64,000 nucleotides of DNA from JASHUC01 sp035523875 (GCA_035523875.1 DATKPY010000021.1:1-64000); one strand, 5' to 3'. Shown: positions 1 to 10,194, counted from the first letter of the stretch. Program-made: numbers and translations. The notes: generated by a model not told the origin, from the sequence alone.

Positions 1-281
1 AGGTCTCGACCGAAACGGCCCACTCCGTTGCGCGAGAGCGGCCGGTCGCGTGGACACCGTGATAGGTACGCTCACCGAGGCGGGAAGGCACGTGCTGTCC
101 CCGACGGCCTGATCGCTGGTCCTCTCGAGATGCGGATCTGCCCCGTGTCAGCAACGCCAAGGGCAGCGACGCCCAGAAGCCGCCTCCCGTCGCTCCTGTG
201 CGCTCCCGCCCCCCGGAATAGATCGAAGTAGACCGTGCCCAGCTTCAGACCGACGTCGAGGTGCGTAACATATTGATCTAA
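1..281. other. No gene recognised at left edge
   Basis: I see no convincing gene in this stretch. A 67-residue plus-strand frame (28-231) is arginine-rich, has no domain I recognise and no good ribosome binding site. A minus-strand frame is also open for about 70 codons but resembles nothing I know. It lies directly downstream of the tRNA-Glu gene, a common integration position, but the window is too short on this side to show an element. Confidence 0.4.
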
Positions 282-357
282 TGGCGCTCCCTACGGGATT
301 CGAACCCGTGTTACAGCCTTGAGAGGGCTATGTCCTAGGCCTCTAGACGAAGGGAGC
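282..357 (-). tRNA. tRNA-Glu (anticodon CTC)
   Basis: Read on the minus strand, the sequence folds as a 76-nt tRNA that includes an encoded CCA. The acceptor stem GCTCCCT pairs with AGGGAGC, followed by discriminator G and CCA. The T-arm contains GGTTCGAATCC. The anticodon arm is TAGCC-CTCTCAA-GGCTG, giving anticodon CTC. The CTTCGTCTAGAGGCCTAGGACA block is typical of bacterial tRNA-Glu. It decodes GAG, the main Glu codon in this GC-rich DNA. Confidence 0.95.
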
Positions 358-389
358 GCGGCTTTGAAGCCCGGGCCGAAGAGCGCGGT

Positions 390-417
390 ATTATAGGCAG
401 CCCGCTCCGATGCTCAA
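390..417 (-). promoter_or_regulatory. Sigma-70-type promoter of tRNA-Glu
   Basis: On the minus strand a perfect -10 box TATAAT (395 to 390) lies 16 nt downstream of TTGAGC (417 to 412), which matches four of six bases of the -35 consensus. Transcription would start near 383, about 25 nt before the mature tRNA. The -35 box lies inside the first codons of the divergent pcnB gene. Confidence 0.7.
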
Positions 418-1870
418 GCAGAAAGCCGCCGAATTGAACTCCCCCGCCGCGCGCGTTCCGGCGCCCGTCACACCCCGGATCATCCCGCGATCCGAGCACA
501 GCATTTCCCGTTCCGCGATTTCGCCCAACGCACTTCGGGTTCTCTATCGATTGCGCGACGGCGGTTTCCAGGCTTTTCTCGTCGGTGGCTGCGTGCGCGA
601 CCTGCTCCTCGGGATCGACCCGAAGGACTTCGACGTCGCAACCGATGCACTCCCGGAGCAAGTGCGCAAGCTCTTCCGCAACTGTCGCCTGGTCGGCCGG
701 CGGTTCCGGCTCGCGCACGTGTTCTTCGGCCGCGAGACGATCGAGGTCGCGACGTTCCGCGCGGCGACGGCGCCGTCGCAGGGCGAGGAGCCGATACCGG
801 ATGCGGATCCGGAGGAGGGCGAGGCACCCGAGCTCGACGAGCCGCTCGAGCTCGAGATTGCGGCAGCCGACGAGGCGGCGCGCGAGGTGGACGAGACGGG
901 GCGGATTCTGCGCGACAACGTCTACGGATCGATCGATGCCGATGTGTGGCGGCGCGACTTCACGGCGAACGCCCTCTATTACAACATCGCCGACTTCTCG
1001 CTCTGGGATTACATGGGCGGTGCCGAGGACATCGCGGCGCGCACGCTGCGGCTCATCGGCGACCCGGAGACACGCTATCGCGAGGATCCGGTGCGGATGC
1101 TGCGCGGCGCGCGCTTCGAGGCGAAGCTCGGCTTTCGCCTCGACCCCGGCACCGCAGCTCCGATCGGCGAGCTGCGCCATCTGCTCGCTGGGGTGCCCTC
1201 CGCGCGCCTGTTCGATGAGACGCTCAAGCTCTTCCTCTCGGGCCATGGCGCGCGCAGCCTCGAGGTGCTGCGGCAAAGGGGGCTGCTCGCGGCGCTGCTG
1301 CCGAGCGTGGAGGCCTATCTCGGCTCGCACCCGGGGAGTCTGGTCGAGAAGCTCCTCGTCGCGGGGCTCGTGAATACCGACGCACGGGCGCTCGCGGGCA
1401 AGCCGGTCACACCGACCTTTCTGTTCGCGCTGCTGCTGTACGGCCCGATCGCGCAGGTGATCGAGGCGACCCCGCCCGAGCGCTGGCACGAGCTCTCGAC
1501 GATCCTCGACGCCTGTGACCGCGCGGTGCGGGAAGCGCAGGCGCACGTCGCGATCCCGCGGCGCTTCGCGCTCGGCGTGCGCGAGATGTTCTCCATGCAG
1601 CCGCGGCTCGAGCACCCGCGCGGACGGCGCGCGCTCAAGCTCCTCGAGCACCCGAGGTTCCGGGCCGCCTTCGATCTGTTGGTGCTGCGAGCCGAGCATG
1701 GCCTCGCGCCGCTCGCGATGGCGGAGTGGTGGGCCCGCATCCAGAGCGTTCCTCCTGTCGAGCAGGCGGTGCTCGCCGACTCGCTCGCAGCCTCGAGCGA
1801 GCGCCGCGAGGGAGCGCGCCGCGGCCCGCGGCGCCGCCGCCGCCGTAGCCGCCCGGCGAGCTCCGCGTAA
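410..1870 (+). CDS. pcnB: Poly(A) polymerase I
   Basis: Adds 3' poly(A) tails to RNA, which promotes its decay by exonucleases. The 486-residue protein has the class II nucleotidyltransferase signature: GGCVRD at residues 59-64 and the metal-binding DFD at 73-75, then the RNA-binding head with the conserved EDPVRMLRGARFEAKL segment. The C-terminus ends in an arginine-rich tail typical of PcnB. An acidic insert of roughly 35 residues (about 125-165) is unusual. The similar CCA-adding enzyme is less likely because of the length, the basic tail and the folK neighbour, which is the usual pcnB partner in gammaproteobacteria. The ATG at 410 has no strong Shine-Dalgarno sequence, so the start is likely but not certain. 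Confidence 0.93.
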   Translation: MLKQKAAELNSPAARVPAPVTPRIIPRSEHSISRSAISPNALRVLYRLRDGGFQAFLVGGCVRDLLLGIDPKDFDVATDALPEQVRKLFRNCRLVGRRFRLAHVFFGRETIEVATFRAATAPSQGEEPIPDADPEEGEAPELDEPLELEIAAADEAAREVDETGRILRDNVYGSIDADVWRRDFTANALYYNIADFSLWDYMGGAEDIAARTLRLIGDPETRYREDPVRMLRGARFEAKLGFRLDPGTAAPIGELRHLLAGVPSARLFDETLKLFLSGHGARSLEVLRQRGLLAALLPSVEAYLGSHPGSLVEKLLVAGLVNTDARALAGKPVTPTFLFALLLYGPIAQVIEATPPERWHELSTILDACDRAVREAQAHVAIPRRFALGVREMFSMQPRLEHPRGRRALKLLEHPRFRAAFDLLVLRAEHGLAPLAMAEWWARIQSVPPVEQAVLADSLAASSERREGARRGPRRRRRRSRPASSA

Positions 1871-1896
1871 GACGGCCGCGCGCGAGCAACCGGCTC

Positions 1897-2406
1897 ATGG
1901 GGGGGGTCTGGCAGCCAGCCTACATCGGTCTCGGGAGCAATCTCGAGGATCCGCGCGCCCAGGTGTCGCGCGCCCTCGAGCGGCTCGGCACGCTGGAGGG
2001 CGTGTATCTCGCGCTCTGTTCGCCGCTCTACGGCTCGCGGCCGCTCGGGCGCGCCGACCAACCGGACTTCGTGAACGCGGTGGCCGGAGTGCTCACCGAG
2101 CTCGAGCCGCTCGCCTTGCTCCACACTCTGCGCGAGCTCGAGCGCTCCTTCGGCCGGCCCGCCGCGCGCGAACGCTGGGGGCCTCGCATCCTCGATCTGG
2201 ACCTTCTTGTCCACGGACGCGAGCGACGCGCAGATGCCGAGCTCACGCTGCCCCATCCCGGACTCGCGCAACGCAGCTTCGTGCTTTATCCGCTCGCCGA
2301 GATTGCCCCCGACCTCGACGTGCCGGGCCTCGGGCGGGTGAGCGCACTCAAGGCCCGCGTGGCCGCAGAGGCGGTCTGGCGCCTCGATGACAGGCGTGCC
2401 GCATGA
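1897..2406 (+). CDS. folK: HPPK, folate biosynthesis pyrophosphokinase
   Basis: 2-amino-4-hydroxy-6-hydroxymethyldihydropteridine pyrophosphokinase transfers pyrophosphate from ATP to the pterin in folate synthesis and acts in the cytosol. At 169 residues it has the family's usual length. The N-terminal YIGLGSNLEDP and the HPPK signature RWGPRILDLDLLVHG are clear, followed by LPHPGLAQRSFVLYPLAEIAP. It lies 26 nt after pcnB, and its stop overlaps the next start as ATGA, so it is probably in one operon with both neighbours. The ATG at 1897 is the first start in frame after pcnB and sits just before the conserved domain. Confidence 0.95.
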   Translation: MGGVWQPAYIGLGSNLEDPRAQVSRALERLGTLEGVYLALCSPLYGSRPLGRADQPDFVNAVAGVLTELEPLALLHTLRELERSFGRPAARERWGPRILDLDLLVHGRERRADAELTLPHPGLAQRSFVLYPLAEIAPDLDVPGLGRVSALKARVAAEAVWRLDDRRAA

Positions 2407-3062
2407 CGACTGCGCAGCCCCCGTTTCGGTTCATGGCGGTGGAAGGTCCGATCGGAGTGGGCAAGACGAGCCTCACGCGCAAGCTCTGCGAGAGTCTCTC
2501 CGCGCAGCCCGTGCTCGAGCAGGCCGCCGAGAATCCGTTCCTCGAGCGCTTCTATCTCAATCCCCGCGCCGGGGCATTTCCGGCGCAGCTCTATTTTCTC
2601 TTTCAGCGCACCCAACAGCTCGCGGCGCTTCAGCAGCAGGACATGTTCGCTTCCGTGCGGATCGCGGACTATCTCCTCGAGAAGGATCGGCTCTTTGCGC
2701 GCATCACGCTCGATGAGGCCGAATACGGGCTCTATGAGCAGGTGCACGCGAAACTCGGCGTGGCCGTGCCGCAGCCCGACCTCGTGATCTATCTTCAGGC
2801 GCCCGTCGATGTGCTCCTCGAGCGGATTGCGCGGCGCGGGGTGCGGTACGAGCAGCGCATCGACCGGCGCTACCTCGAGCGATTGAACGAGGCGTATGCG
2901 CGGTTCTTTCACGAATACGAGGCTGCGCCGCTCCTCATCGTCAACGCCGCTTCGATCGATCCCATCAGTAACTCATCGGACTACGAGGAGCTCCTCGCGG
3001 CGATCGCGCGCATGCGGCGCGGGCGACTCTACTACAACCCGATGCGCAGCCGTACCCTCTGA
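2403..3062 (+). CDS. Deoxynucleoside kinase family protein
   Basis: Phosphorylates deoxynucleosides (probably deoxyadenosine or deoxyguanosine) for salvage; the exact substrate cannot be read from the sequence. The 219-residue protein has a P-loop GPIGVGKTSL near residue 15, the EKDRLFA region of the catalytic Glu/Arg cluster, and the LID segment RRGVRYEQRIDRRYLERLN, all diagnostic of the dNK/dGK family. It overlaps folK by four bases (ATGA), so translation is probably coupled. It occupies the place where panB lies between folK and panC in many gammaproteobacteria. Confidence 0.9.
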   Translation: MTTAQPPFRFMAVEGPIGVGKTSLTRKLCESLSAQPVLEQAAENPFLERFYLNPRAGAFPAQLYFLFQRTQQLAALQQQDMFASVRIADYLLEKDRLFARITLDEAEYGLYEQVHAKLGVAVPQPDLVIYLQAPVDVLLERIARRGVRYEQRIDRRYLERLNEAYARFFHEYEAAPLLIVNAASIDPISNSSDYEELLAAIARMRRGRLYYNPMRSRTL

Positions 3063-3073
3063 GAGCGCGCACT

Positions 3074-3919
3074 ATGGAGACTGTCACGACGATCGGCGGG
3101 GTCCGCGAGCGCGTGGGCCTCTGGCGCAGTGCCGGAGCGCGCATCGCCTTCGTGCCCACCATGGGTAACCTGCATGCCGGCCACTTGAGTCTCATCGAGG
3201 CGGCCCGAGCGCACGGGGACCGCTTCGTCGCGAGCATCTTCGTGAATCCCATGCAGTTCGGTCCGAACGAGGACTTCGCGCATTACCCGCGCACACCGCT
3301 ACAGGACGAGCGGCTGCTCGCCGGGGCGGGCTGCGACCTCATGTTCATGCCCGATGCGCGCGAGATCTATCCGCACGGACTCGAGGGCTCGACGCGCGTC
3401 ATCGTCCCGCGTCTGTCCGAGATCCTCTGCGGCCCCATCCGTCCGGGCCACTTCGAGGGAGTCTCGACGGTGGTGGCGAAGCTCTTCGCGATCGTGCAGC
3501 CGGACGTGGCGGTCTTCGGCGAGAAGGATTATCAGCAGCTCACGATCATCCGCCGCATGGTCGAGGATCTGTGCATCCCGGTCACGATCCTCGGCGCACC
3601 GACCGTGCGCGAGAGCGACGGGCTCGCGCTGAGCTCGCGCAACCAGTACCTCACTGCGGCGGAGCGCGGTGTGGCACCGCAGATCTTTGCGGAGCTCGGG
3701 CGGGCGGCGGCGCGGCTCAGCGGCGGGGATTGCGACTACGCGGCCATCGAGGCGGCGGGGCTCACCGCGCTCGCGCGGGTGGGCTTCAGGCCCGAGTACT
3801 TCTCCGTGCGCGCGCGCGACCTCACCGCACCGGCGCCGGATGAGCGCGAGCTGGTGGTGCTCGCTGCGGCGCGCATCGGCCGCGCACGGCTGATCGACAA
3901 CGTGCAGGTCACGCGCTGA
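3074..3919 (+). CDS. panC: Pantothenate synthetase
   Basis: Pantoate-beta-alanine ligase makes pantothenate, the coenzyme A precursor, from pantoate and beta-alanine using ATP. At 281 residues it matches the family. PTMGNLHAGHLSLI carries the HxGH nucleotide-binding motif, FVNPMQFGPNEDFAHYPR binds pantoate, and GEKDYQQL and LSSRNQYL are the usual downstream motifs. It follows the kinase gene by 11 nt and ends the operon; queG converges on it from the other strand. panB (ketopantoate hydroxymethyltransferase) and panD are not in the window. Confidence 0.96.
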   Translation: METVTTIGGVRERVGLWRSAGARIAFVPTMGNLHAGHLSLIEAARAHGDRFVASIFVNPMQFGPNEDFAHYPRTPLQDERLLAGAGCDLMFMPDAREIYPHGLEGSTRVIVPRLSEILCGPIRPGHFEGVSTVVAKLFAIVQPDVAVFGEKDYQQLTIIRRMVEDLCIPVTILGAPTVRESDGLALSSRNQYLTAAERGVAPQIFAELGRAAARLSGGDCDYAAIEAAGLTALARVGFRPEYFSVRARDLTAPAPDERELVVLAAARIGRARLIDNVQVTR

Positions 3920-3938
3920 GCGGCCGGCGCGGGAGGCG

Positions 3939-5021
3939 CTAAGCGGTACGCGCGCCGTGCTGCCCGAGCGCCCAGGCGACGTGCTCGCGCACCAGGGGGG
4001 AGGCGTCCTCGCGCCGCGCCGCGAGCGCTTCCAGGACCTCCGCGCAAGTGGGCGCGTTGCCGAGCGCGACGGCGATATTGCGCGACCAGCGCTCATAGCC
4101 AATCCGGTAGATCGCCGAGCCGCGCATGCGCGCATCGAACTGCGCCGCGCTCCAGGCGAATAGGGTTGCGAGCCGCGGCGCATCGAGCTCCTGGCGCACC
4201 TTGAAGTCCGGATGGCTCGCAGCGCGCGCGTACCGGTTCCACGGGCAGACGAGCTGGCAGTCGTCGCAGCCGTAGATGCGGTTGCCGATCGCCGCCCGAT
4301 ACTCACTCGGGATCGACTCCTTGCTCTCGATCGTGAGGTAGGAGATGCAGCGGCGCGCATCGAGCCGGAACGGCGCAACGATCGCACGAGTGGGGCAGGC
4401 GCTGATGCACGCCTCACACGTGCCGCAGTGACCGCTGCCGGTCGCATCCGCGGGCAGCGGCAGATCCGTCAGGATCTCGCCCAAGAAGAACCACGAGCCC
4501 GCATCGCGGGCGAGCAGGTTCGTGTGCTTGCCGATCCAGCCGAGACCCGCGGCGCGAGCGAGCGCCCGCTCGAGCACCGGCGCGCTATCCACGCACACGC
4601 GGTAGCCGAAGGGACCGATCTCATCACGGAGCTGCGCGGCGAGGTGCGCGAGTGCGCGGCGCATGACCTTGTGGTAATCGCGTCCGAGCGCATAGCGGGA
4701 GACGTACCCGAGTGCGCCGTCCGCGAGCACGGCAGGGGCGCTCGCCGCCTCCTGCGGCCAGTAATTCATGCGCACGCAAATGGCGCGGAGGGCCCCAGGC
4801 GCAAGCTCGGCGGGGCGGCTGCGCATGAGGCCGTGCCGCTCCATATAGCCCATCTGCCCGTGGTAGCCCGCGGCGAGCCACGCCTTCAGATGCTGCTCGT
4901 CCGCGGACAGGTCGAACTCGGCCACGCCGATTCGGTCGAACCCGAGCGCGCGCGCGCGCGCGGCGAGCGTCTGCTTGATCGCCGCGAGATCGAGCGCGGC
5001 GAAGTCCCGGGGGGCAGCCAT
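3939..5021 (-). CDS. queG: Epoxyqueuosine reductase
   Basis: Catalyses the last step of queuosine synthesis in tRNA, reducing epoxyqueuosine with a cobalamin and two [4Fe-4S] clusters. The 360-residue protein has GHCGTCEACISACPTRAI (CxxCxxCxxxCP) and a second cluster motif GCDDCQLVCPWNR. The N-terminal domain includes MGYMERH and the LPLPAD..GSGHCG region, and a HEAT-like C-terminal repeat carries the REHVAWALGQH segment. It is divergent from nnr across 21 bp, as in the E. coli yjeS-yjeF arrangement. The start ATG at 5021 lies immediately next to a -10-like box, so its transcript may have almost no leader. Confidence 0.95.
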   Translation of the reverse strand: MAAPRDFAALDLAAIKQTLAARARALGFDRIGVAEFDLSADEQHLKAWLAAGYHGQMGYMERHGLMRSRPAELAPGALRAICVRMNYWPQEAASAPAVLADGALGYVSRYALGRDYHKVMRRALAHLAAQLRDEIGPFGYRVCVDSAPVLERALARAAGLGWIGKHTNLLARDAGSWFFLGEILTDLPLPADATGSGHCGTCEACISACPTRAIVAPFRLDARRCISYLTIESKESIPSEYRAAIGNRIYGCDDCQLVCPWNRYARAASHPDFKVRQELDAPRLATLFAWSAAQFDARMRGSAIYRIGYERWSRNIAVALGNAPTCAEVLEALAARREDASPLVREHVAWALGQHGARTA

Positions 5022-5028
5022 GCGGCCC

Positions 5029-5036
5029 AGTATAAT
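5029..5036. promoter_or_regulatory. Divergent -10 box between queG and nnr
   Basis: The 21-bp gap between the queG and nnr start codons contains AGTATAAT. Read forward it gives a perfect TATAAT (5031-5036) ending 6 bases before the nnr ATG. Read backward it gives TATACT, ending about 8 bases before the queG ATG. No good -35 box is visible in either direction. If used, both transcripts would be nearly leaderless. Confidence 0.45.
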
Positions 5037-5042
5037 CAGCCG

Positions 5043-6521
<1,479 letters not shown>

Positions 6522-6539
6522 GCGCACGGAGGCGCATCG

Positions 6540-7031
6540 GTGGCTGAATGGCGCGGCATTGCGCACTGCGCCGAGCAGACCGAGTCGATCGGTGCTGCAC
6601 TCGCCGCGACGCTGCCCGCGATCACCGCCGCGCCCGCGGCGGTCTACCTGCAGGGAGAGCTCGGCGCCGGCAAGACCACGCTCGCGCGCGGGTTTCTGCG
6701 CCGCCTCGGCGTCACCGCTCCCGTGCGCAGCCCCACCTACACGCTGCTCGAATGCTACGAGCTCGCCGATCGGGTGGTGGTACACCTCGATCTGTATCGG
6801 CTGCGGGACGCATCGGAGCTGGAAATGCTGGGAGTACGCGAGCTCGCGCGTGCCCAGCATCTGTGGCTCATCGAATGGCCCGAGCGGGCTCACGCGCGAC
6901 TGCCCGCCGCCGATCTCAGCGTGCGCCTCGAGGTCGGCGCCGCCGGCCACGCGGTCGCGCTGACAGGCCAATCGCAGCTCGGGTCCGCGTGGCTCGCGCG
7001 CACAGTTGAAATCCTGCCACGTTCGTCATAG
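6540..7031 (+). CDS. tsaE: tRNA threonylcarbamoyladenosine synthesis ATPase TsaE
   Basis: ATPase of the TsaB-TsaD-TsaE complex that makes t6A37 in ANN-decoding tRNAs. The 163-residue protein carries the P-loop GELGAGKTTLARGFLRRLG near residue 40, then VRSPTYTLLECYE and HLDLYRL, all typical of YjeE. GTG at 6540 is chosen as start because GGAGG (6528-6532) lies seven bases upstream. It follows nnr by 18 nt. The 3' end lies close to the amidase gene, whose start is 49 nt downstream. Confidence 0.94.
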   Translation: MAEWRGIAHCAEQTESIGAALAATLPAITAAPAAVYLQGELGAGKTTLARGFLRRLGVTAPVRSPTYTLLECYELADRVVVHLDLYRLRDASELEMLGVRELARAQHLWLIEWPERAHARLPAADLSVRLEVGAAGHAVALTGQSQLGSAWLARTVEILPRSS

Positions 7032-7080
7032 ATTATCCTCAAAGAGACACGGAGAAGATCCTGAAAACTCAGGATTTTTG

Positions 7081-8373
7081 ATGCCAAGCCTCTGGGTGTG
7101 TACTACCCGGTCCCCGAGCAGCGCGCGGCCGCGGTCGCACCGCTGCAGCTGGCTTGCGGCACTCGCCGGCGCGGCCGCCGTGTGCGCGAGCATGGCGGCG
7201 AGCGCGGGCACGCAGCTGCGCGGGCTCGTGCTCGATGCCTCCGAGCAGGGCGCGAGCCTCACGCTCGATCTCTCGCGCGCGACGCGCTACCGGCTGTTCA
7301 CGCTCGCGAACCCGTACCGCATCGTGCTCGATCTCAGGGACATCCGCCTCGCACCGCATGCGCAGCTCCCCCACGCGTCCGGCGTGGTGAGCTCGGTGCG
7401 CGCCGGTCCGCGCGCCCACGGCGGACTGCGCCTCGTCCTGCAACTCGCTGCCGCGTACCCGGCAAGCGCACGCTGGCGCTTCACGGGATCCTCGGCCGCA
7501 GCCGAGCTCATCGTGTCGATCGGTGCGCATCCGCTCGCGCGCAGCGCGTCGCCGCCCGAGGTCGTCCGCGCGGCGCACGCACCGCTCGATTCGGATCGCG
7601 ACGTGATCATCGCCGTCGATCCCGGTCACGGCGGTCAGGACCCGGGAGCCACCGGCCCGGACGGCATCGAGGAGAAGAATGTCGTGCTCGCGATCGCTCG
7701 GGCGCTCGCGGGGCGGATCGACGCCGAGCCCGGGATGCGCGCGGTGCTCACGCGCGACCGGGACGAATTTCTGCCGCTGCGGGAGCGGATTCGCCGTGCG
7801 CGCGCCGCGCACGCGGACCTGTTCGTCTCGATTCACGCCGATTCGGTTCGCGACCGCGACGTGGCGGGATCCTCGGTCTACGTGCTCTCGGAGCGCGGCG
7901 CCACGGACGAGGCGGCACGCTGGCTCGCCGAGCGCGAGAACGCCGCCGACCGCCTGGGCGGGGTCTCGCTCACGGACAAGGATTCGACGCTCGCCTCGGT
8001 GCTGCTCGATGTCGCGCAATCGGCGAACATCAGCGCGAGCATGACCGCCGCGCAGCGCGTGCTCGCGGCGCTCGAGCAAGTCGAGGACGTGCGCAAGCCG
8101 CTCGTGCAGCAGGCGGCCTTCGTCGTGCTCAAGTCGCCCGACATCCCCTCGATGCTCATCGAGACGGCCTACATCTCGAACCGCTCGGACGAGCGGCGGC
8201 TGCGCAGTCGAGCGCAGCAGCAACGGCTCGCCGATGCGATCTTCACCGGTCTCAGGAGCTACTTCGAGCAGCATCCGCCGCCCGGCACGCGCTTCGCGCA
8301 CACTTACGGGGCGCCGGGCAGCGCCGTTCTCGCGGGCTCCTCGCTCGGACCGACCGCGGCCGCGACTCCCTAG
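7081..8373 (+). CDS. amiC: N-acetylmuramoyl-L-alanine amidase, AmiB/AmiC type
   Basis: Periplasmic zinc amidase that cleaves the bond between muramic acid and the stem peptide to split daughter cells. The 430-residue preprotein has a signal peptide (hydrophobic LAALAGAAAVCASMAASAG near residues 25-45), an AMIN domain (about 48-150, LANPYRIVLDLRDIR) and an Amidase_3 domain (about 178-400). Zinc ligands and catalytic residues are visible in DPGHGGQDPGA, IEEKN, SIHAD and IETAY. There is no LysM tail. ATG 7081 was chosen over an upstream in-frame start at 7006 because the latter overlaps tsaE and would bury the signal peptide. The symbol could equally be amiB. Position before mutL matches the gammaproteobacterial order. 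Confidence 0.93.
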   Translation: MPSLWVCTTRSPSSARPRSHRCSWLAALAGAAAVCASMAASAGTQLRGLVLDASEQGASLTLDLSRATRYRLFTLANPYRIVLDLRDIRLAPHAQLPHASGVVSSVRAGPRAHGGLRLVLQLAAAYPASARWRFTGSSAAAELIVSIGAHPLARSASPPEVVRAAHAPLDSDRDVIIAVDPGHGGQDPGATGPDGIEEKNVVLAIARALAGRIDAEPGMRAVLTRDRDEFLPLRERIRRARAAHADLFVSIHADSVRDRDVAGSSVYVLSERGATDEAARWLAERENAADRLGGVSLTDKDSTLASVLLDVAQSANISASMTAAQRVLAALEQVEDVRKPLVQQAAFVVLKSPDIPSMLIETAYISNRSDERRLRSRAQQQRLADAIFTGLRSYFEQHPPPGTRFAHTYGAPGSAVLAGSSLGPTAAATP

Positions 8374-8436
8374 GCGTTTCGATTCCGTCCGCTCGTGGTT
8401 TGACGCTGCGGGCCGCCCCGGCATACTCGCGCTGTC

Positions 8437-10194
8437 ATGGCCATTCGCGTGCTCCCTGAAGCGCTCATCGATCAGATCGCCGCCGGCGAGGTGATCGAGC
8501 GCCCGGCCTCGGTCGTGAAGGAGCTCGTGGAGAACAGTCTCGATGCGGGTGCGCACCGGATCGAGATCGACATCGAACGCGGCGGGGTGGGTCTCGTGCG
8601 CGTTCGCGACGACGGGAGCGGCGTGGCCGCGGAGGAACTGTCGCTCGCGCTCGCGCGGCACGCGACCAGCAAGATCGGCTCGCTCGAGGATCTGCAAACG
8701 GTGCTGACGCTCGGCTTTCGCGGCGAGGCCTTGCCCTCGATCGCATCGGTCTCGCGATTCCGGCTCGCCTCGCGCACGAGCGCGGCCGAGCATGGCATGG
8801 AGGTGCTCGCCGAGGGCGGGGCGCTCGCGCCTCTGCGCCCCACCTCACAACCGAAGGGCACCACGGTCGAGGTGCGCGACCTGTTCTTCAACGTTCCCGC
8901 CCGGCGCAAGTTCGTGCGCAGTGATCCGACCGAGGTGGGCCACATCGTGCGCCTCGCCGAACGGCTCGCGCTCTCCCATGCCGAGGTCGCTTTCCGGCTG
9001 CGGAGCGGGGAGCGGGTGCTGCTCGATGTGTCGGCCGCCGCTGCGCCCCGAGGTGCGCAGGAGCGGGTGCGCGCGGTGCTCGGCGAGGACTTTCTCGACC
9101 ACGCGATCCCCATCGAGCACGCTGCCGGTCCCGTGCACCTGGGCGGCTGGATCGGCTTGCCGACCGCCTCGCGCGCACAGCCGGATCGGCAGTTCTGGTT
9201 CGTCAACGGGCGCGCCGTTCGCGATCGGCTGCTCACGAACGCGGTGCGGCTTGCCTACCGCGACGTGCTCTACCACGGACGTCATCCCACCTACGTGCTG
9301 CATCTGACGCTCGATCCGCAGGCGGTCGACGTGAACGCGCACCCCTCGAAGCTCGAGGTGCGCTTTCGCGACGCGCGGCAGATTCACGATTTCGTGCTGC
9401 GCGCGGTCGAGCGTGCGCTCGCGGCGACGAGACCGGCGGCGCTGCCCGCGGCCGCGCTTCCCGCGATGCCGCCCGGCAATTCTGCCGCGGGCGGGGCCGG
9501 GCTCTTCGGCTCGCCGCCGCCGCTTGCCGGAGGTAGCGCGTGGGAGGTTGCGGCGGTGGTGCGCGAGCGCGAGCTTCGCGACGGCCCACACGGCCCGGCG
9601 GTCAACGACGAGCGGCCGCTCGGCAGCGCGCTCGCGCAGCTCCATGGCACCTACATTCTTGCCGAGAGTGCGCAGGGGCTGATACTGGTCGACATGCATG
9701 CCGCCCACGAGCGCGTGCTGTACGAACAGCTCAAGGCCGAGGCCGCGCGGGCGAATGTGCCCTCGCAGCATCTGCTCGAGCCGATCAGTCTCGAGCTGCG
9801 CACACATGAGCTCGACTCTGTGCTCGAGCGGCGCGGCGACTGGGAGCGGGCGGGTTTCGAGCTCGATGCGCTCGGGCCGACGCAGCTCCTCATCCGCCGG
9901 GTGCCGGCGCTGCTCGGCGCGGGCCGCGTGGCGGACGTGGTGCGCGGGATGCTGGCGGACGCCGAGCTCGGCGTCGCAGCCCATCACCTCGAGGATACGG
10001 CCGATCGCTTTCTCGCCGCGCTCGCCTGCCGCTCCGCCGTCCGTGCTCACCGGCATCTCACGCTTGCGGAGATGGATGCGCTCTTGCGGCAGATGGAGCG
10101 CACCGACCGGACAAACCAGTGCAACCACGGGCGCCCCACGTGGGCGCGCCTCACGCTCGCGCAGCTCGATCACCTCTTTCTCCGTGGACGCTGA
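8437..10194 (+). CDS. mutL: DNA mismatch repair protein MutL
   Basis: Couples MutS mismatch recognition to strand removal. The 585-residue protein has the GHKL ATPase motifs IAAGEVIERPASVVKELVE, DDGSG, RHATSKI and GFRGEALPSI in its first 110 residues. A low-complexity linker spans about 330-390. The C-terminal dimerisation domain contains DMHAAHERVLYE, which fits the DxHAxxExxxxE metal site of nicking MutL proteins, plus ACRSAVRAH and NHGRPTW. This predicts an endonuclease-proficient MutL, unlike the MutH-dependent E. coli protein. It ends inside the start of miaA (11-bp overlap). Confidence 0.96.
   Translation: MAIRVLPEALIDQIAAGEVIERPASVVKELVENSLDAGAHRIEIDIERGGVGLVRVRDDGSGVAAEELSLALARHATSKIGSLEDLQTVLTLGFRGEALPSIASVSRFRLASRTSAAEHGMEVLAEGGALAPLRPTSQPKGTTVEVRDLFFNVPARRKFVRSDPTEVGHIVRLAERLALSHAEVAFRLRSGERVLLDVSAAAAPRGAQERVRAVLGEDFLDHAIPIEHAAGPVHLGGWIGLPTASRAQPDRQFWFVNGRAVRDRLLTNAVRLAYRDVLYHGRHPTYVLHLTLDPQAVDVNAHPSKLEVRFRDARQIHDFVLRAVERALAATRPAALPAAALPAMPPGNSAAGGAGLFGSPPPLAGGSAWEVAAVVRERELRDGPHGPAVNDERPLGSALAQLHGTYILAESAQGLILVDMHAAHERVLYEQLKAEAARANVPSQHLLEPISLELRTHELDSVLERRGDWERAGFELDALGPTQLLIRRVPALLGAGRVADVVRGMLADAELGVAAHHLEDTADRFLAALACRSAVRAHRHLTLAEMDALLRQMERTDRTNQCNHGRPTWARLTLAQLDHLFLRGR

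Noticed and set aside
28..231. Small plus-strand frame at the window start
   Set aside because: Composition and lack of ribosome site or domain; no support.
282..357. tRNA-Glu as the attachment site of an integrated element
   Set aside because: No integrase, direct repeat or compositional change is visible on either side within the window.
335..1699. A 454-residue minus-strand frame opposite pcnB
   Set aside because: Arg-rich, no recognisable domain, covers the tRNA gene, and pcnB is certain on the other strand.
4212..5042. N-terminal extension of the nnr frame
   Set aside because: It is antisense to queG and has no family similarity; the family start aligns with ATG 5043.
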